Positions 16,726-29,600 are shown, counted from the first letter of the stretch. The stretch: 64,000 bases of DNA from Siderastrea radians (GCA_964017195.1 OZ024894.1:34779614-34843613); one strand, 5' to 3'. Made by a program: numbers and translations. Notes: generated from the sequence alone by a model not told the origin.

Positions 16726-16926
16726 TTATTATCCAACTGGATGGGGTAGCCGGGGGGGTTCGGAGGTAAATTATTTTTTTCAATGAATTAATATCGCAAG
16801 AATACCTAGTAGAAAGAGGATGTACACATATTTCTTAGTTGAACGTTCCTGTTGCGGACATTGGAGAAAATGGGGGTTGGGCATTCGCTGCGTCTGGAAA
16901 AGACGGCAGCCAGGTTGGCATCGTTC

Positions 16927-16934
16927 TATATAAA
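16927..16934 (+). promoter_or_regulatory. TATA-box candidate in module B
   Basis: TATATAAA lies 61 bp upstream of the ATG of the small ORF at 16995, and the same arrangement recurs at 21080-21087 in the second B copy. A match of this kind is expected by chance in AT-rich DNA, so the call rests on its position only. Confidence 0.25.
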
Positions 16935-16994
16935 GAAACCTGGGAACGACTTAACTGTCTTTGTTGTGGAAGCAAGATTTGGGAAATTGAGTGA

Positions 16995-17180
16995 ATGGAA
17001 GAAATTGCAAGGCAAGCAGAAGACTTAAAGACTTGCCCAGGAAAGCAAGAGACGAGACCTTTTGTCGGTTTTTCGATAACTATTGCATTTACACGACTCT
17101 CCCCTGACTTCTCTAAGATTTCACTTTATGAAACTCTTGCCAGCAAACAATCAAAGAAACAAAAAAGAAAAAAAAACTAA
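16995..17180 (+). CDS. small basic ORF in module B, unrecognised
   Basis: A 61-codon ORF beginning MEEIARQAEDLK and ending in a lysine-rich tail (KQSKKQKRKKN). It is identical in the second B copy (21148-21333), which says little because the duplication is recent. Pointers to a gene are the TATA candidate upstream and mixed composition over the first 50 residues. Against it are the short length, the lack of a known family and the position inside a repeat. I do not assign a function. Confidence 0.2.
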   Translation: MEEIARQAEDLKTCPGKQETRPFVGFSITIAFTRLSPDFSKISLYETLASKQSKKQKRKKN

Positions 17181-18042
17181 CACAATCATGTAAAGGCTTA
17201 TCAAGGTACTATTTTTCGTTACTATTATACAAACCTAATTTTAAGGCATATTTTGTAAAGTAAACAGTCACTTATTTTTCTCTAAAATTCAAAACTAATT
17301 ATAATGTGACCACTGTATTCCCAGGCCACTGTATTCCCAGGCTTAATGACTTTCATTAGGAGAGTGGTCTTGTTTACAAGGATGACACAAATGCTTTGTT
17401 ATGAATCTCACTGCTGGGAGAGAATCCAGTAATAAAGGCTAGCTATCTTTCAATGGACATCCATTCTTTTAAGGGACCATCAGTCTTAAAAGCCCATCTT
17501 TGAAGAACCGCACTTGAAATAATTCATTTAAACACTGCAGAACTGAACACTTTTAAAGGGCACCTTTAGGATAGGACAAACTGCTTGGGGTGTCCAAAAA
17601 TATAAGGGCTTTAATTCCACTGGGATAGGAAGAAGAAAGAAGTGTTTGTACAAGTGGTTCAACTGTATGTATTTAGTCTTTCTCGTGACCCAAAATCTGT
17701 AAGCAAACACCCTTTCTGGTTTCAAGGGTGATTGCTGATTTTAACTGCACAAGCAAAATTTGTTTATAAAAAATAATGTAACAGAAAGACAGATTTGTAG
17801 AAAATAGCCTTAGATGAGTGTATGATTGCAGTCTTGAACATTGCTCAGTTCTCATGTCCAGAAACCTGAAATTGGGACCTGATCACACACCGAGCAAGGT
17901 ACCTGGTGCCCTTGATGGTTTGGTTGCAAACTCAGGTTAGAGCCTCCAGACACATTGCATTTCAGTCTCATAATTAGATTAGACAATCGAATCAATAAGA
18001 TTTTCTTTTTAGGTTGCTGTTCTTTTTATATGTTTTTTTCAG

Positions 18043-18141
18043 TAATAATAATAATAATAATAATAATTATTATTATTATTATTATTATTACTAAAATTAT
18101 TATTATTATTATTATTATTATTGTTGTTGTTGTTGTTATTG
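18043..18141. repeat. AAT/ATT microsatellite, copy 2
   Basis: Counterpart of the tract at 13894 in array copy 2. It has AAT units, then ATT units with an ACTAAA interruption, then GTT units. Its length differs from the other two copies. Confidence 0.85.
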
Positions 18142-21100
18142 AATTAGAAAACTGGATTTAGTTCCTGTTCAGAAGAAACAATGCGCAGTACTTACTCTTT
18201 TATCCAAGAACCAACTCTAATTTTGTAATAAAAATAGCTGCCTGCTGTCTGTCCACTGAAATCTGTAATAATTTTTGTGTATTACTGAATTGCAATGAGA
18301 ATTTAGGGCTATCATTTTTGTTACATCAATATTTTCCCTGTCCCCTTGGTATTTATACGCAGACATTTGTATACCTCTGCTTTACTTTGTACTACATTCT
18401 TTTCTTTATTCACACACAATCAGTACAATGATACAACCTTATCCAACAAAATTACTGAAAATTCCTGAAACTCGATTTTATATCACTGGTACCTCAAAAC
18501 AGCAAGCTTAAATTCAGGGTGAAATGCAACAATCGATTTTTGGTACCAATCTCGGCATATTCCTGAGATTTTTCTTTTTGTAATTCCTGATGTAGACTGC
18601 TAGAAGTCCCTCCATATTTGTCGAGCGAGTAAACAAGCTCCCTGCTGGAGCGAGTAATCCTGATGATAATGAGCCGTTGGTCGAAACTTACGGTTTTAAA
18701 CAGACAAAGCTATCACGACGCCTCGAAAGGGCAGTTGGTTAGGGTGGCTTCGATTGGCTTTCACTGCAAAATATTCCAGGATTACTGGTGAAATAGTACG
18801 GCGTGTTCCCTTGCTTCGTAAGCCTTTCCATCGATCGGCGTCACAAAAAGCTGACAAAAACCACGTTTATAACGAAACGTTAGTAAACCAGTTGTAAAGA
18901 AACGGTAACTAGTCAAGAGGAATCGTATAAACTTCGATCTAGGCCGTTTCAGTGCTTCTTGTAACAAAAATCTTCAGTTAATCGAGGTCCGCACACCTTC
19001 GAGGCTCGTTGCAACTGAGCTGAGAGCCACTGAAAAGGACAAGCTGCCCCGTGATACCTTGCGGGCCGTGTCCAACCTCCTCTGGGTCATTACCATGAAA
19101 TATGGGCACGAGTTAAGTTTTAAAAAGAGGTCTCAAAATTGTACAATCCCTTGGCTGGCTCTCAACGGTATCTGCAATGGTGAGGTACTAAGGGTAAAAG
19201 ATTATACGAATCATGCAGGAGTTATACATCTCGCCAAACAGTACTAAATTCTGGTACCTTTTACGGCTTCTTTCAATATTTCAAAGGCTCACCCCTACCA
19301 CTTTCACAGTGGAGTCGCCATTACTTTGTTGTGTACAACTTTACTGATTTTTGACCGTTTGTTATTGACCAGTTTCGACTCTGAACTGCGCCTGAACTCT
19401 TATTGATCATAAATTCCCCCATGGCATTGTCGAAGCTGTTTCAAGTTTCTAGTCTTTGTAATGACTCTGTTCGAATATGTGCACAAGTACCTCAATTATT
19501 TCTCTGAGCTCACGCAAATCCGCCTTCATTTCCTTCATTGTGACCAGTTGGAAAATGGCTCCCTCCAGTATAGTTAAAATTTTTCGCTTTCATACTAAGA
19601 ATGAAGCAATTTCTCTTTATTGCCTCGCCTCGCAAATGATATCAGGCATGTTCAGTCGATTGACAGTTTCACGGATCGACGATTGTGTTTCCAACGAATA
19701 TTTCAGTTTTGATGTAGTTCTATCACATAAATTTGAAGAATCGACAGTGCGAGACGGTTAGGCCCTAATTTACTTCTCCTGAGGCTGATAAAGCCCGGCA
19801 GAAGAAAATCGACAAATGTATTTCGAAGCTCTGATAAAGAATAATATGCGACCCAGTTATGCTTAAGTGAAAAAGAACCATGACCAACTGACATAAATCA
19901 AAGTCCTGGTTCTATCAACTGTGACCTTTTAACATAATTATAGATCCCTACCGTCGTATTCTTCACCATTAAGACAAGATTAATTCCTTAGTCGTTACGG
20001 GCGAAATCGGGGCAACAAACCTGTAAAAACAAATCAGCCGGTCACAAGAGATTTGTACTTTTTGTTTGTGACTGTCTACCGAATACTGTAGTTCGGTAGC
20101 GAGAGCGCAGCTGTCATGTAAATGCAAACCTACATCAGAGACCTTATAAATGTCATTTATAACAAACGAGCAGCCATACACAATTCCTTTACAACTCCAA
20201 GCCGCTTATCACCAAAGAGTTCGTTAAGCACCTGAGATGGACGTCGCCAGAAACAAGGATAATCGAGAGTCAATTCGGGAATATTTTATCAACTTTACAC
20301 ACATTATTCAATTGAGCGATTACATAGTGACTGACTGATATTAACCACAGAAAGTTTGTGATAACAAATTATCAGTATCATTAGCATACGTACCACTGGC
20401 TCCTCAAGAGATAAATTTAAAACGGAACTCTGTGCAAAAGAAAATAAACGCGACCATAAACTATCTGGGCTACGTCAAGAAAAGTGTTGTCAAACTACTT
20501 CGAAGTAATAACGGAAAATCCTGGTTGCTCAATATAAACTGTCACGTGAGATAATTGATGTCATAATTCGACTTCCACACAAACAGGAAATTCAAATGTG
20601 TTGCATTCCACGAAGTATTTTTGGATCACTTTTCGTTTCTGGGCAACCGAGTACGAATAACAATAACCGAGTACAAATTATCATTCGACCACGGTTGCTT
20701 TTTTAATCGAGGACGATTGCATTCGTGCTCAGTTTGTCGAAATCAAATCTAGCACGGTCTACATTTAAATTAATTCGACCTCGATTGCATTCGTGCTCGG
20801 TTCAAGTACTGAATCGAGCTCGACTGCATTCGTGCTCGGTTTGTGGAAATCGAGCACGAATTTTCAGATCGAGTAAGTTTATTATCCAACTGGATGGGGT
20901 AGCCGGGGGGGTTCGGAGGTAAATTATTTTTTTCAATGAATTAATATCGCAAGAATACCTAGTAGAAAGAGGATGTACACATATTTCTTAGTTGAACGTT
21001 CCTGTTGCGGACATTGGAGAAAATGGGGGTTGGGCATTCGCTGCGTCTGGAAAAGACGGCAGCCAGGTTGGCATCGTTCTATATAAAGAAACCTGGGAAC

Positions 21101-21147
21101 GACTTAACTGTCTTTGTTGTGGAAGCAAGATTTGGGAAATTGAGTGA

Positions 21148-21333
21148 ATGGAAGAAATTGCAAGGCAAGCAGAAGACTTAAAGACTTGCCCAGGAAAGCA
21201 AGAGACGAGACCTTTTGTCGGTTTTTCGATAACTATTGCATTTACACGACTCTCCCCTGACTTCTCTAAGATTTCACTTTATGAAACTCTTGCCAGCAAA
21301 CAATCAAAGAAACAAAAAAGAAAAAAAAACTAA
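21148..21333 (+). CDS. second copy of the small basic module-B ORF
   Basis: The same 61 codons as 16995-17180, with the same upstream TATATAAA at 21080-21087. Its status depends on that copy; it may be non-coding. Confidence 0.2.
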   Translation: MEEIARQAEDLKTCPGKQETRPFVGFSITIAFTRLSPDFSKISLYETLASKQSKKQKRKKN

Positions 21334-22195
21334 CACAATCATGTAAAGGCTTATCAAGGTACTATTTTTCGTTACTGTTATACAAACCTAATTTTAAGGC
21401 ATATTTTGTAAAGTAAACAGTCACTTATTTTTCCCTAAAATTCAAAACTAATTATAATGTGACCACTGTATTCCCAGGCCACTGTATTTCCAGGCTTAAT
21501 GACTTTCATTAGGAGAGTGGTATTGTTTACAAGGATGACACAAATGCTTTGTTATGAATCTCACTGCTGGGAGAGAATCCAGTAATAAAGGCTAGCTATC
21601 TTTCAATGGACATCCATTCTTTTAAGGGACCATCAGTCTTAAAAGCCCATCTTTGAAGAACCGCACTTGAAATAATTCATTTAAACACTGCAGAACTGAA
21701 CACTTTTAAAGGGCACCTTTAGGATAGGACAAACTGCTTGGGGTGTCCAAAAATATAAGGGCTTTAATTCCACTGGGATAGGAAGAAGAAAGAAGTGTTT
21801 GTATAAGTGGTTCAACTGTATGTATTTAGTCTTTCTCGTGACCCAAAATCTGTAAGCAAACACCCTTTCTGGTTTCAAGGGTGATTGCTGATTTTAACTG
21901 CACAAGCAAAATTTGTTTATAAAAAATAATGTAACAGAAAGACAGATTTGTAGAAAATAGCCTTAGATGAGTGTATGATTGCAGTCTTGAACATTGCTCA
22001 GTTCTCATGTCCAGAAACCTGAAATTGGGACCTGATCACACACCGAGCAAGGTACCTGGTGCCCTTGATGGTTTGGTTGCAAACTCAGGTTAGAGCCTCC
22101 AGACACATTGTATTTCAGTCTCATAATTAGATTAGACAATCGAATCAATAAGATTTTCTTTTTAGGTTGCTGTTCTTTTTATATGTTTTTTTCAG

Positions 22196-22283
22196 TAATA
22201 ATAATAATAATAATAATTATTATTATTATTATTGTTATAATTATTATTATTATTATTATTATTATTGTTGTTGTTGTTGTTAT
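22196..22283. repeat. AAT/ATT microsatellite, copy 3
   Basis: Third counterpart of the tract at 13894, with a GTTATA interruption. The three tracts give the clearest length differences between array copies. Confidence 0.85.
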
Positions 22284-23238
22284 TGAATTAGAAAACTGGA
22301 TTTAGTTCCTGTTCAGAAGAAACAATGCGCAGTATTTACTCTTTTATCCAAGAACCAACTCTAATTTTGTAATAAAAATAGCTGCCTGCTGTCTGTCCAC
22401 TGAAATCTGTAATAATTTTTGTGTATTACTGAATTGCAATGAGAATTTAGGGCTATCATTTTTGTTACATCAATATTTTCCCTGTCCCCTTGGTATTTAT
22501 ACGCAGACATTTGTATACCTCTGCTTTACTTTGTACTACATTATTTTCTTTATTCACACACAATCAGTACAATGATACAACCTTATCCAACAAAATTACT
22601 GAAAATTCCTGAAACTCGATTTTATATCACTGGTACCTCAAAACAGTAAGCTTAAATTCAGGGTGAAATGCAACAATCGATTTTTGGTACCAATCTCGGC
22701 ATATTCCTGAGATTTTTCTTTTTGTAACTCCTGATGTAGACTGCTAGAAGTCCCTCCATATTTGTCGAGCGAGTAAACAAGCTCCCTGCTGGAGCGAGTA
22801 ATCCTGATGATAATGAGCCGTTGGTCGAAACTTACGGTTTTAAACAGACAAAGCTATCACGACGCCTCGAAAGGGCAGTTGGTTAGGGTGGCTTCGATTG
22901 GCTTTCACTGCAAAATATTCCAGGATTACTGGTGAAATAGTACGGCGTGTTCCCTTGCTTCGTAAGCCTTTCCATCGATCGGCGTCACAAAAAGCTGACA
23001 AAAACCACGTTTATAACGAAACGTTAGTAAACCAGTTGTAAAGAAACGGTAACTAGTCAAGAGGAATCGTATAAACTTCGATCTAGGCCGTTTCAGTGCT
23101 TCTTGTAACAAAAATCTTCAGTTAATCGAGGTCCGCACACCTTCGAGGCTCGTTGCAACTGAGCTGAGAGCCACTGAAAAGGACAAGCTGCCCCGTGATA
23201 CCTTGCGGGCCGTGTCCAACCTCCTCTGGGTCATTACC

Positions 23239-24684
23239 GGGTGATTGAGGTTACTACACGTGCTTGAAATTTTATTTATAACTTCCGGTTTGATGTAGCT
23301 TTCTTTTCATAAACTACCGATTTTCACTACGTTTTTGATGGATTTTATAGGCACGTGGCTAATTTCAATATGAGTATTATAGTCGTAGTTAATAGCACAA
23401 GAAGAAATCTACAGTGATTTAACTGACGTAACTTTGACTGATGATTGCTTCCCGGTTTTTACAAACTTCGTATTTTCAGCAGGCTTATGGTGATTCTGTA
23501 AGACATGTGGTTAATTCTAATTTGAACATGATAGTTATAACCAAAGCGTCAGCATAAATCTACAGTGCATGAGGAACTTAGGCCATGTAAAAAAATCGCA
23601 GCATGTACTCATTACAAGTGTTATTTTACGCCAATCATTTCTGTCAGCAATGAAGAGAATTATATCAACACGTACGGTCGGTATGTGTCCTTGCAGTTAT
23701 TTTTAAAACAGCATGATATACATTACGATTATAAGAAAAGCGATCACGTCGTGAAGCAAAAATTATTACAGGAAAGAACGAGCGCAGTCAGCGAAAGTCC
23801 GGGAATTTTAAGGCAGGTATGTCTGATTCTCAGGTAACGTTTTGGCTCTGTCGAATGTTAGCAATGTTAGTCGCACGTTTTCTCACCATAAGCCAGGAAA
23901 CGAAACCTGAAACAGAACCAGAGAATTATTCGGTCTTGTCACGCCGTTTGTAATGATGCTGGTCGGCGTTTCAGTTTTATGATATATTTTCTTTGCTAGA
24001 CCGCCACCATAGTCCTTTATGACAATCAAAACCGGTTGATGCATGCAATTGCGATTTTAGTAGATTTTCCTGGGCAGGCTGTCAAAACAGAATCATAATT
24101 TTGTGTGAGAATTATCTGGCGGGAATTTACAACATTACGTAAACCTGCAAATTCTCCTCGATGCCTCTTAGACTTGCCCATAATTATCTTTACTAAGTTG
24201 TACTGATTTGTATGTAGGTCGAGCAAGAACCCGACATCGATCAATTTTTAGACTAAGGCTATAGATTTTTATGTGAAGAAATGTATGTTAGAAGAAGCAT
24301 GGGATGTGGCGCTTTCACGACTCCGATTTATTCGAGCTACACTGGTATCATGTATTAACATTTTCCAGCTTCATTGCGTTTTCCTTTTGATATTTTATTT
24401 ACTGTATTTCAAGTATAGAAGGTTTCCAACCTAAATGCTGTAGCAACATCTTGGGTAATGCCAGTTTTTCTTCAAAACATATATTGCATTTGTGTTTTGC
24501 GTGTAACGCAATGCTGGCCGGAAATATGAGGTTTTGAAGATCGCGCGCCTTCAATAACGACGACCGATCCACGAAACTTTGGAATCGAGACAAACAGAGA
24601 CAAGAGACCTTTGGTAAGTAGCAACAAGAGAAAATGAACGATTTTGTACAAACCTTGAGGCGAAATATTAGCATCGCGCTCTAG
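23239..24684. other. unique DNA, no recognisable gene
   Basis: Sequence right after the array and its 11-mer. It shares nothing with module B, so the array stops exactly at the 11-mer. ORFs of 90 codons or fewer (23565-23837 plus, 24399-24674 minus) are not recognised. Confidence 0.5.
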
Positions 24685-25497
24685 CTTTATTCTGATTTCC
24701 TTAGATAATATGCTGTACCTGGAAACTTGATCGCTATCATAGCGCTGTAGCTTATCCTGCTTTCCTTGGGTAGAATATACCTGGAAGCGAAATGCCTAAC
24801 ATCGCACTTTAGCTAATATTCTGTCTTCCTTGGGTAGCAGATACCTGGAAGCAGAATGTCTTACATCGCTTTTTAGCTTATTCTGTCTTCCCTGGGTAGC
24901 AGATACCTGGACGCGGAACGTCTAACATCGCGCTTTAGCTTATTCTGTCTTCCTTGGGTAGCAAATACCTGGAGGCGGAATGTCTAACATCGCGCTTTAG
25001 CTTATTCTGTCTTCCCTGGGTAGCAGATACCTGGAAGCGGAATGTCTAACATCGCGCTTTAGCTTATTCTGTCTTCCTTGGGTAGTAAATACCTGGAGGC
25101 GGAATGTCTAACATCGCGCTTTAGCTTATTCTGTCTTCCCTGGGTAGCAGATACCTGGAAGCGGAATGTCTAACATCGCGCTTTAGCTTATTCTGTCTTC
25201 CTTGGGTAGCAGATACCTGGAAGCGGAATGACTAACATCGCTTTTTAGCTTATTCTGTCTTCCTTGGGTAGCAGATACCTGGAAGCAGAATGTCTTACAT
25301 CGCTTTTTAGCTTATTCTGCCTTCCCTGGGTAGCAGATACCTGGAAGCGGAATGTCTAACATCGCGCTTTAGCTTATTCTGTCTTCCTTGGGTAGCAGAT
25401 ACCTGGAAGCAGAATGTCTAACATCGCTTTTTAGCTTATTCTGCTTTCCCTGGGTAGCAGATACCTGGAAGCGGAATGTCTAACATCGCTTTTTAGC
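24685..25497. repeat. 62-bp minisatellite, about 13 copies
   Basis: The unit contains TTGGGTAGCAGATACCTGGA followed by AGCGGAATGTCTAACATCGC and CTTTAGCTTATTCTGTCTTCC. Copies are regularly spaced at 62 bp; the first one or two are degenerate. Between about 24960 and 25160 AAATACCTGGAGG and AGATACCTGGAAG versions alternate, giving a 124-bp dimer. No ORF runs through it. Confidence 0.9.
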
Positions 25498-26660
25498 TAA
25501 CACTATCGGCTTTTGGTATATTTATGTAAATTTCCCTTCAGTTATCGTATGCGCTACAATAGTTCAAGTTTTATTCTTTTAATTCAGTACAGAAGGAAAA
25601 ATTCATAGAAATCATTTAGGTCATTCTTACGAAAGGACTTTTACTTTTTCCATTTGGATATCTCTTTTTTGATATAAAGACATTATCGCTGTTTGAAAGG
25701 AAGTAAGACATAAAGTAGCTGAGAATTAAGGCGTATTGATTGTTTTCAAACCGAAATAATTCTTACTGCACCGTTATTTTTGGTGGTATTGTCCGCTCGC
25801 GCGAAGCCAATTGTCGGTTGAGCCCGGCCAACTCGCTCGAATCCTAACCGCCTTTTTTAGCAGGACTCTATCATGTTCCGCTGAGATTATTTTTTCTTCG
25901 TCTGTTCATGTGGTTTTCCTTCTTATAGCTCGTCAAAAATGTCAATTTAAACGAATTCCACCGGACACGGTTAACGCCTTAGGTGTCAACCGCAGTGTCT
26001 GATGTTACCGCTTTTATTGTATGCAAATTAGGCTACCGGGAGATTCAATCTCCCGGTAACCTCATTTGCACACTTTTTTTCTGTGGCTTAAGCTCCTCAT
26101 GAAAACTAACTTAGCTTTAACTCATGATTCTATTCGGTTTTTTAACAAACGTGTGCTTTACAGTAGGCTTGTGGTCACCGTGATTATGTAATGCATCAGT
26201 GATTTACAATACCAGCATAATGGAATCAAAAGGTTTTTTTTAACTTAGCACATGCTTTTTCTTTCGGCTTCACAGTACGTAAAACTCTATAAACCATAGT
26301 TTGTCAATGTAGATTACCAAAGCTATTAACTTATTTTGAAAGGGATTTGGAGCTAAGGGTGCTGAGGGTAGAGATTAAGATTATTCAAAAAAGAAAACAT
26401 AATGTAAACTATTAAAAGGTTCAACGGTGTGGGCGTTCTTGAGATAAGTTGGATCCCGTGGCAGGTGGAGCGCGTATTAGTATAGTATGGCAATTGGCTA
26501 ATTTGCCATTGACTATAACATAGAAGAATGTAAAAAATTAAAAAAAAAAGATAACATGAAAAAAGACATACGAGATATGTAACTGGGCTTAAAGAGAGGA
26601 AGAAAGTGAAGACTTCCAATGACAGAAAAAAGGTGCACTTTCCTTAAGAATGGGCAAAGG
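25498..26660. other. unique AT-rich DNA
   Basis: No gene recognised. It contains one long hairpin, listed separately at 26022. The right edge grades into the GAA satellite. Confidence 0.5.
26022..26070. repeat. 49-bp near-perfect hairpin with octamer-like ends
   Basis: Arms 26022-26045 and 26047-26070 are 24 bp each with two mismatches and a single-base loop; the inner 12 bp (TACCGGGAGATT) pair perfectly. The outer arm starts within ATGCAAAT (26021-26028), the octamer bound by POU-type factors, and the other arm ends in ATTTGCA. It could be a minimal fold-back element, a hairpin RNA or a regulatory palindrome. Confidence 0.7.
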
Positions 26661-26679
26661 CTACAAATGATTATGAAGA

Positions 26680-29600
26680 ACGAAGAACGAAGAAGAACGA
26701 AGAACGAAGAAGAACGAAGAATAAAGAGCGACGAAGAAGAACGAAGAACGAAGAAGAACGAAGAACAAGAAGAACAAGAAGAACAAAAACGAAGAAGAAG
26801 AACGAAGGAGGACGAAGAAGAACGAAGAACGAAGAACGAAGAACGAAGAAGAAGAACGAAGGAGAAGAAGAAGAACGAAGACCAAGAAGAACGGAGAAGA
26901 AGAACGAAGAAGCAGAAGAACGAAGAAGAAGGAACAACGAACAACGAAGAACGACGATGAACGAAGAAGAACGAAGAACTAAGAACGACGAAGAAGAACT
27001 AGGAAGAACAAAGAACGAAGAAAAACGAAGAAGAACGAAGAAAAAGAAGAACGAAGAAGAACAACGATAAAGAAGAACGTGAAAAAAAGAACGAAGAAGA
27101 AGAACGAAAAACGAAGAAGAACGAAGAACGAAGAAGAACGAAGAAGAAGAAGAAGAAAAAGAAAAACGAAAAAGAAGAAGAACGAAGAAGAACAAGAAGA
27201 AGAAGAAGAAGAAAAAGAAGAACGAAGAAGAAGAAGAGGAAGAAGAAGAAGAAGAACGAAGAACGAAGAAGAAGAAAAAGAAGAAGAAAAAGAAGAAGAA
27301 GAACGACGAAGAAGAACGAAGAAGAAAGAAGTAGAAGAACGAAGAAGAAAAAGAAGAAGAAGAACGACGAAGAAGAACGAAGAAGAAGAACGAAGAAGAA
27401 GAACGAAGAAGAAGAACGAAGAAGAACAAAGAAGAACGACGACGAATGAAAAAGAACAACGAAGAAGGAAGAAGAACGAAGAACGAAGAAGAACGAAGAA
27501 CGAAAACGAACGAAGAACGAAGAACGAAGAAGAACGAAGAACGAAGTAGAAGAAGAAAAGAAGAAGAAGAAGAACGAAAAAGAAGAAGAACGAAGAAGAA
27601 GAAGAAGAAGAAGAAGAAGAAGAAGAACGACGAAGAAGAACGAAGAAGAAGAACGAAGAAGAAGAACAAAGAAGAAGAACGAAGAAGAACGAAGTAGAAG
27701 AACGAAGAAGAACGAAGAACGAAGAAGAAGAACGAAGAACGAAGAAGAAGAACGAAGACGAAGAAGAAGAACGAAGAAGACCAAAGAACGAAGAAGAAGA
27801 AGAAGAACGAAGACGGACGAAGAAAACCAAAGAACGAAGAAGAAGAACGAAGAACGAAGAACGAAGGAGAAGTAGAAGAATGAACAAGAAGAAGAACGAA
27901 GAAGCAAAAGAACGAAGAAGAACGAACAACGAACAACGAAGAAGAACGAAGAAGAACGAAGAACGAAGAAAAACGAAGAACGAAGAACGACGAAGAAGAA
28001 CGAAGAAGAACAAAGAACGAAGAAGAACGAAGAAGAAGAACGAAGAAGAAGAACGTGAAGAAGAACGAAGAAAAAGAACGAAGAACGAAAAAGAACGAAG
28101 AAGAACGAAGAATAAAGAAGAAAGAAGAAGAACGAAGAACGAAAAAGAAGAACGAAGAACGAAGAAGAAGAACGAAGAAAGAAGAAGCAGAAGAAGAAGA
28201 AGAAGAAGAAGAAGACCGAAAAAGAAGAAGAACGAAGAAGAAGAGGAAGAAGAAGAAGAACGAAGAAGAAGAACAAGAAGAAGAACGAAGAAGAACGAAG
28301 AACGAAGAAGAACGAAGAAAGAAGAAAAACGAAGAAAGAAGAAAAACGAAGAACGAAGAAGAAGAACGAAGAATGAAGAACGAAGAAGAATGAAGAAGAA
28401 CGAAGAAGAAGAAGAACGAAGAGGAACGAAGAAGACCAAAGATGAACGAAGAAGAAGAAGAAGAAGAAGAAAAACGAAGAAGAAGAAGAAGAAGAAGAAC
28501 GAAGAAGAAGAACGAGGAAGAAGAAGAACGAAGAAGAACGAAGAAAAACGAAGAAGATGAAGAACGAAGAAGAAGAAGAACGAATAAAAAAAACGAAGAA
28601 GAAGAACGACGACGAATGAAGAAGAACAACGAAGAACGACGAAGAACGAAGAACGAAGAGGAACGAAGAACGAAGAAAAACGAAGAACGAAGAAAAACGA
28701 AGAACGAAGAAAAACGAAGAACGAAGAAAAACGAAGAAGAACGAAGAAGAACGAAGAAGATGAAGAACGAAGAAAAAAAACGAAGAAGAAGAACGACGAC
28801 GAATGAAGAAGAACAACGAAGAACGACGAAGAACAAAGAACAAAGAAGAACGAAGAAGAACGAAGAACGAAGAAGAAGAAAGATAACGAAGAAGAACGAA
28901 GAACGAAAAAGAAGAAGAACGAAGAACGAAGAACGAAGAACGAAGGAGAAGAAGAAGAACGAAGAAGAAGAAGAACGAAGAAGAAGAAGAAGAAGAACGA
29001 AGGAGAAGAAGAACGAAGAACGAAGGAGAAGAAGAAGAACGAAGAAGAAGAAGAACGAAGAAGAAGAAGAAGAAGAAGAAGAACGAAGGAGAAGAAGAAC
29101 GAAGAACGACGAAGAAGAACGACGAAGAAGAACAAAGAACGAAGAAGGACGAAGAAGAACGAAGAAGAACAAAGAACGAAGAAGAACGAAGAAGAACGAA
29201 GAAGAAGAAGAACGAAGAAGAACAAAGAACGAAGAACGTAAAGAAGAAGAACGAAGAAGAAGAAGAAGAAGAACGAAGAACGAAGAAGAACGAAGAAGAA
29301 CGAAGAAGAACGAAGAACGAAGAACGAAGAAGAAGAACGAAGAACGAAGAACGACGAAGAAGAACGACGAAGAAGAACGAAGAAGAACAAAGAACGAAGA
29401 ACGTGAAGAAGAAGAACGAAGAAGAAGAACGAAGAAGAACGAAGAAGAAGAACGAAGAAGAAGAACGAAGAAGAATGAAGAATAACATCGAAAAAGAAGA
29501 ACGATGATGAACGACGACGAAGAAGAACGACAAAGAACGAAGAACGAAGAAGAACGAAGAAGAACGAAGAACGAAGAAGAAGAACGAAGAAGAACGAAGA

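Larger units (their letters stand above)
11467..23227. mobile_element. 11.76-kb segment bounded by TIRs and an 11-bp direct repeat
   Basis: The left end AGAGGAGGTTGGACACGGC (11467-11485) and the right end, its exact complement (23209-23227), form a 19-bp perfect TIR; weaker similarity continues inward for about 12 bp. Immediately outside both ends is the same 11-mer GGGTCATTACC (11456-11466 and 23228-23238), in direct orientation as for a target-site duplication. An 11-bp duplication lies within the Mutator-like (MULE) range of about 9-11 bp. The interior is a 1.7-kb left part (L, 11467-13177) followed by modules A-B-A-B-A. No transposase is seen. The complication is that the inner A copies also end in the same TIR plus 11-mer (14912-14941, 19065-19094), so the minimal element could be L-A alone (11467-14930). 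Confidence 0.7.
13178..23227. repeat. 4.15-kb tandem array, about 2.4 copies
   Basis: Near-identical copies start at 13178, 17326 and 21479 (periods 4148 and 4153). Each A module (13178-14930, 17326-19083, 21479-23227) ends in the TIR, and each B module (14942-17325, 19095-21478) starts directly after the 11-mer. Copies differ by scattered substitutions, small indels and AAT/ATT tract length, so the duplication is young. The B-to-A joints of copies 2 and 3 contain CCACTGTATTCCCAGG twice in a row, while the L-to-A joint has it once. The ORFs of 94 codons or fewer that recur in every copy (for example 15324-15608 and 19477-19761) simply reflect the duplication. Confidence 0.9.

Noticed and set aside
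24685..25497. CRISPR-like repeat array
   Set aside because: The 62-bp units are contiguous with no unique spacers, in a eukaryotic context; it is a minisatellite.
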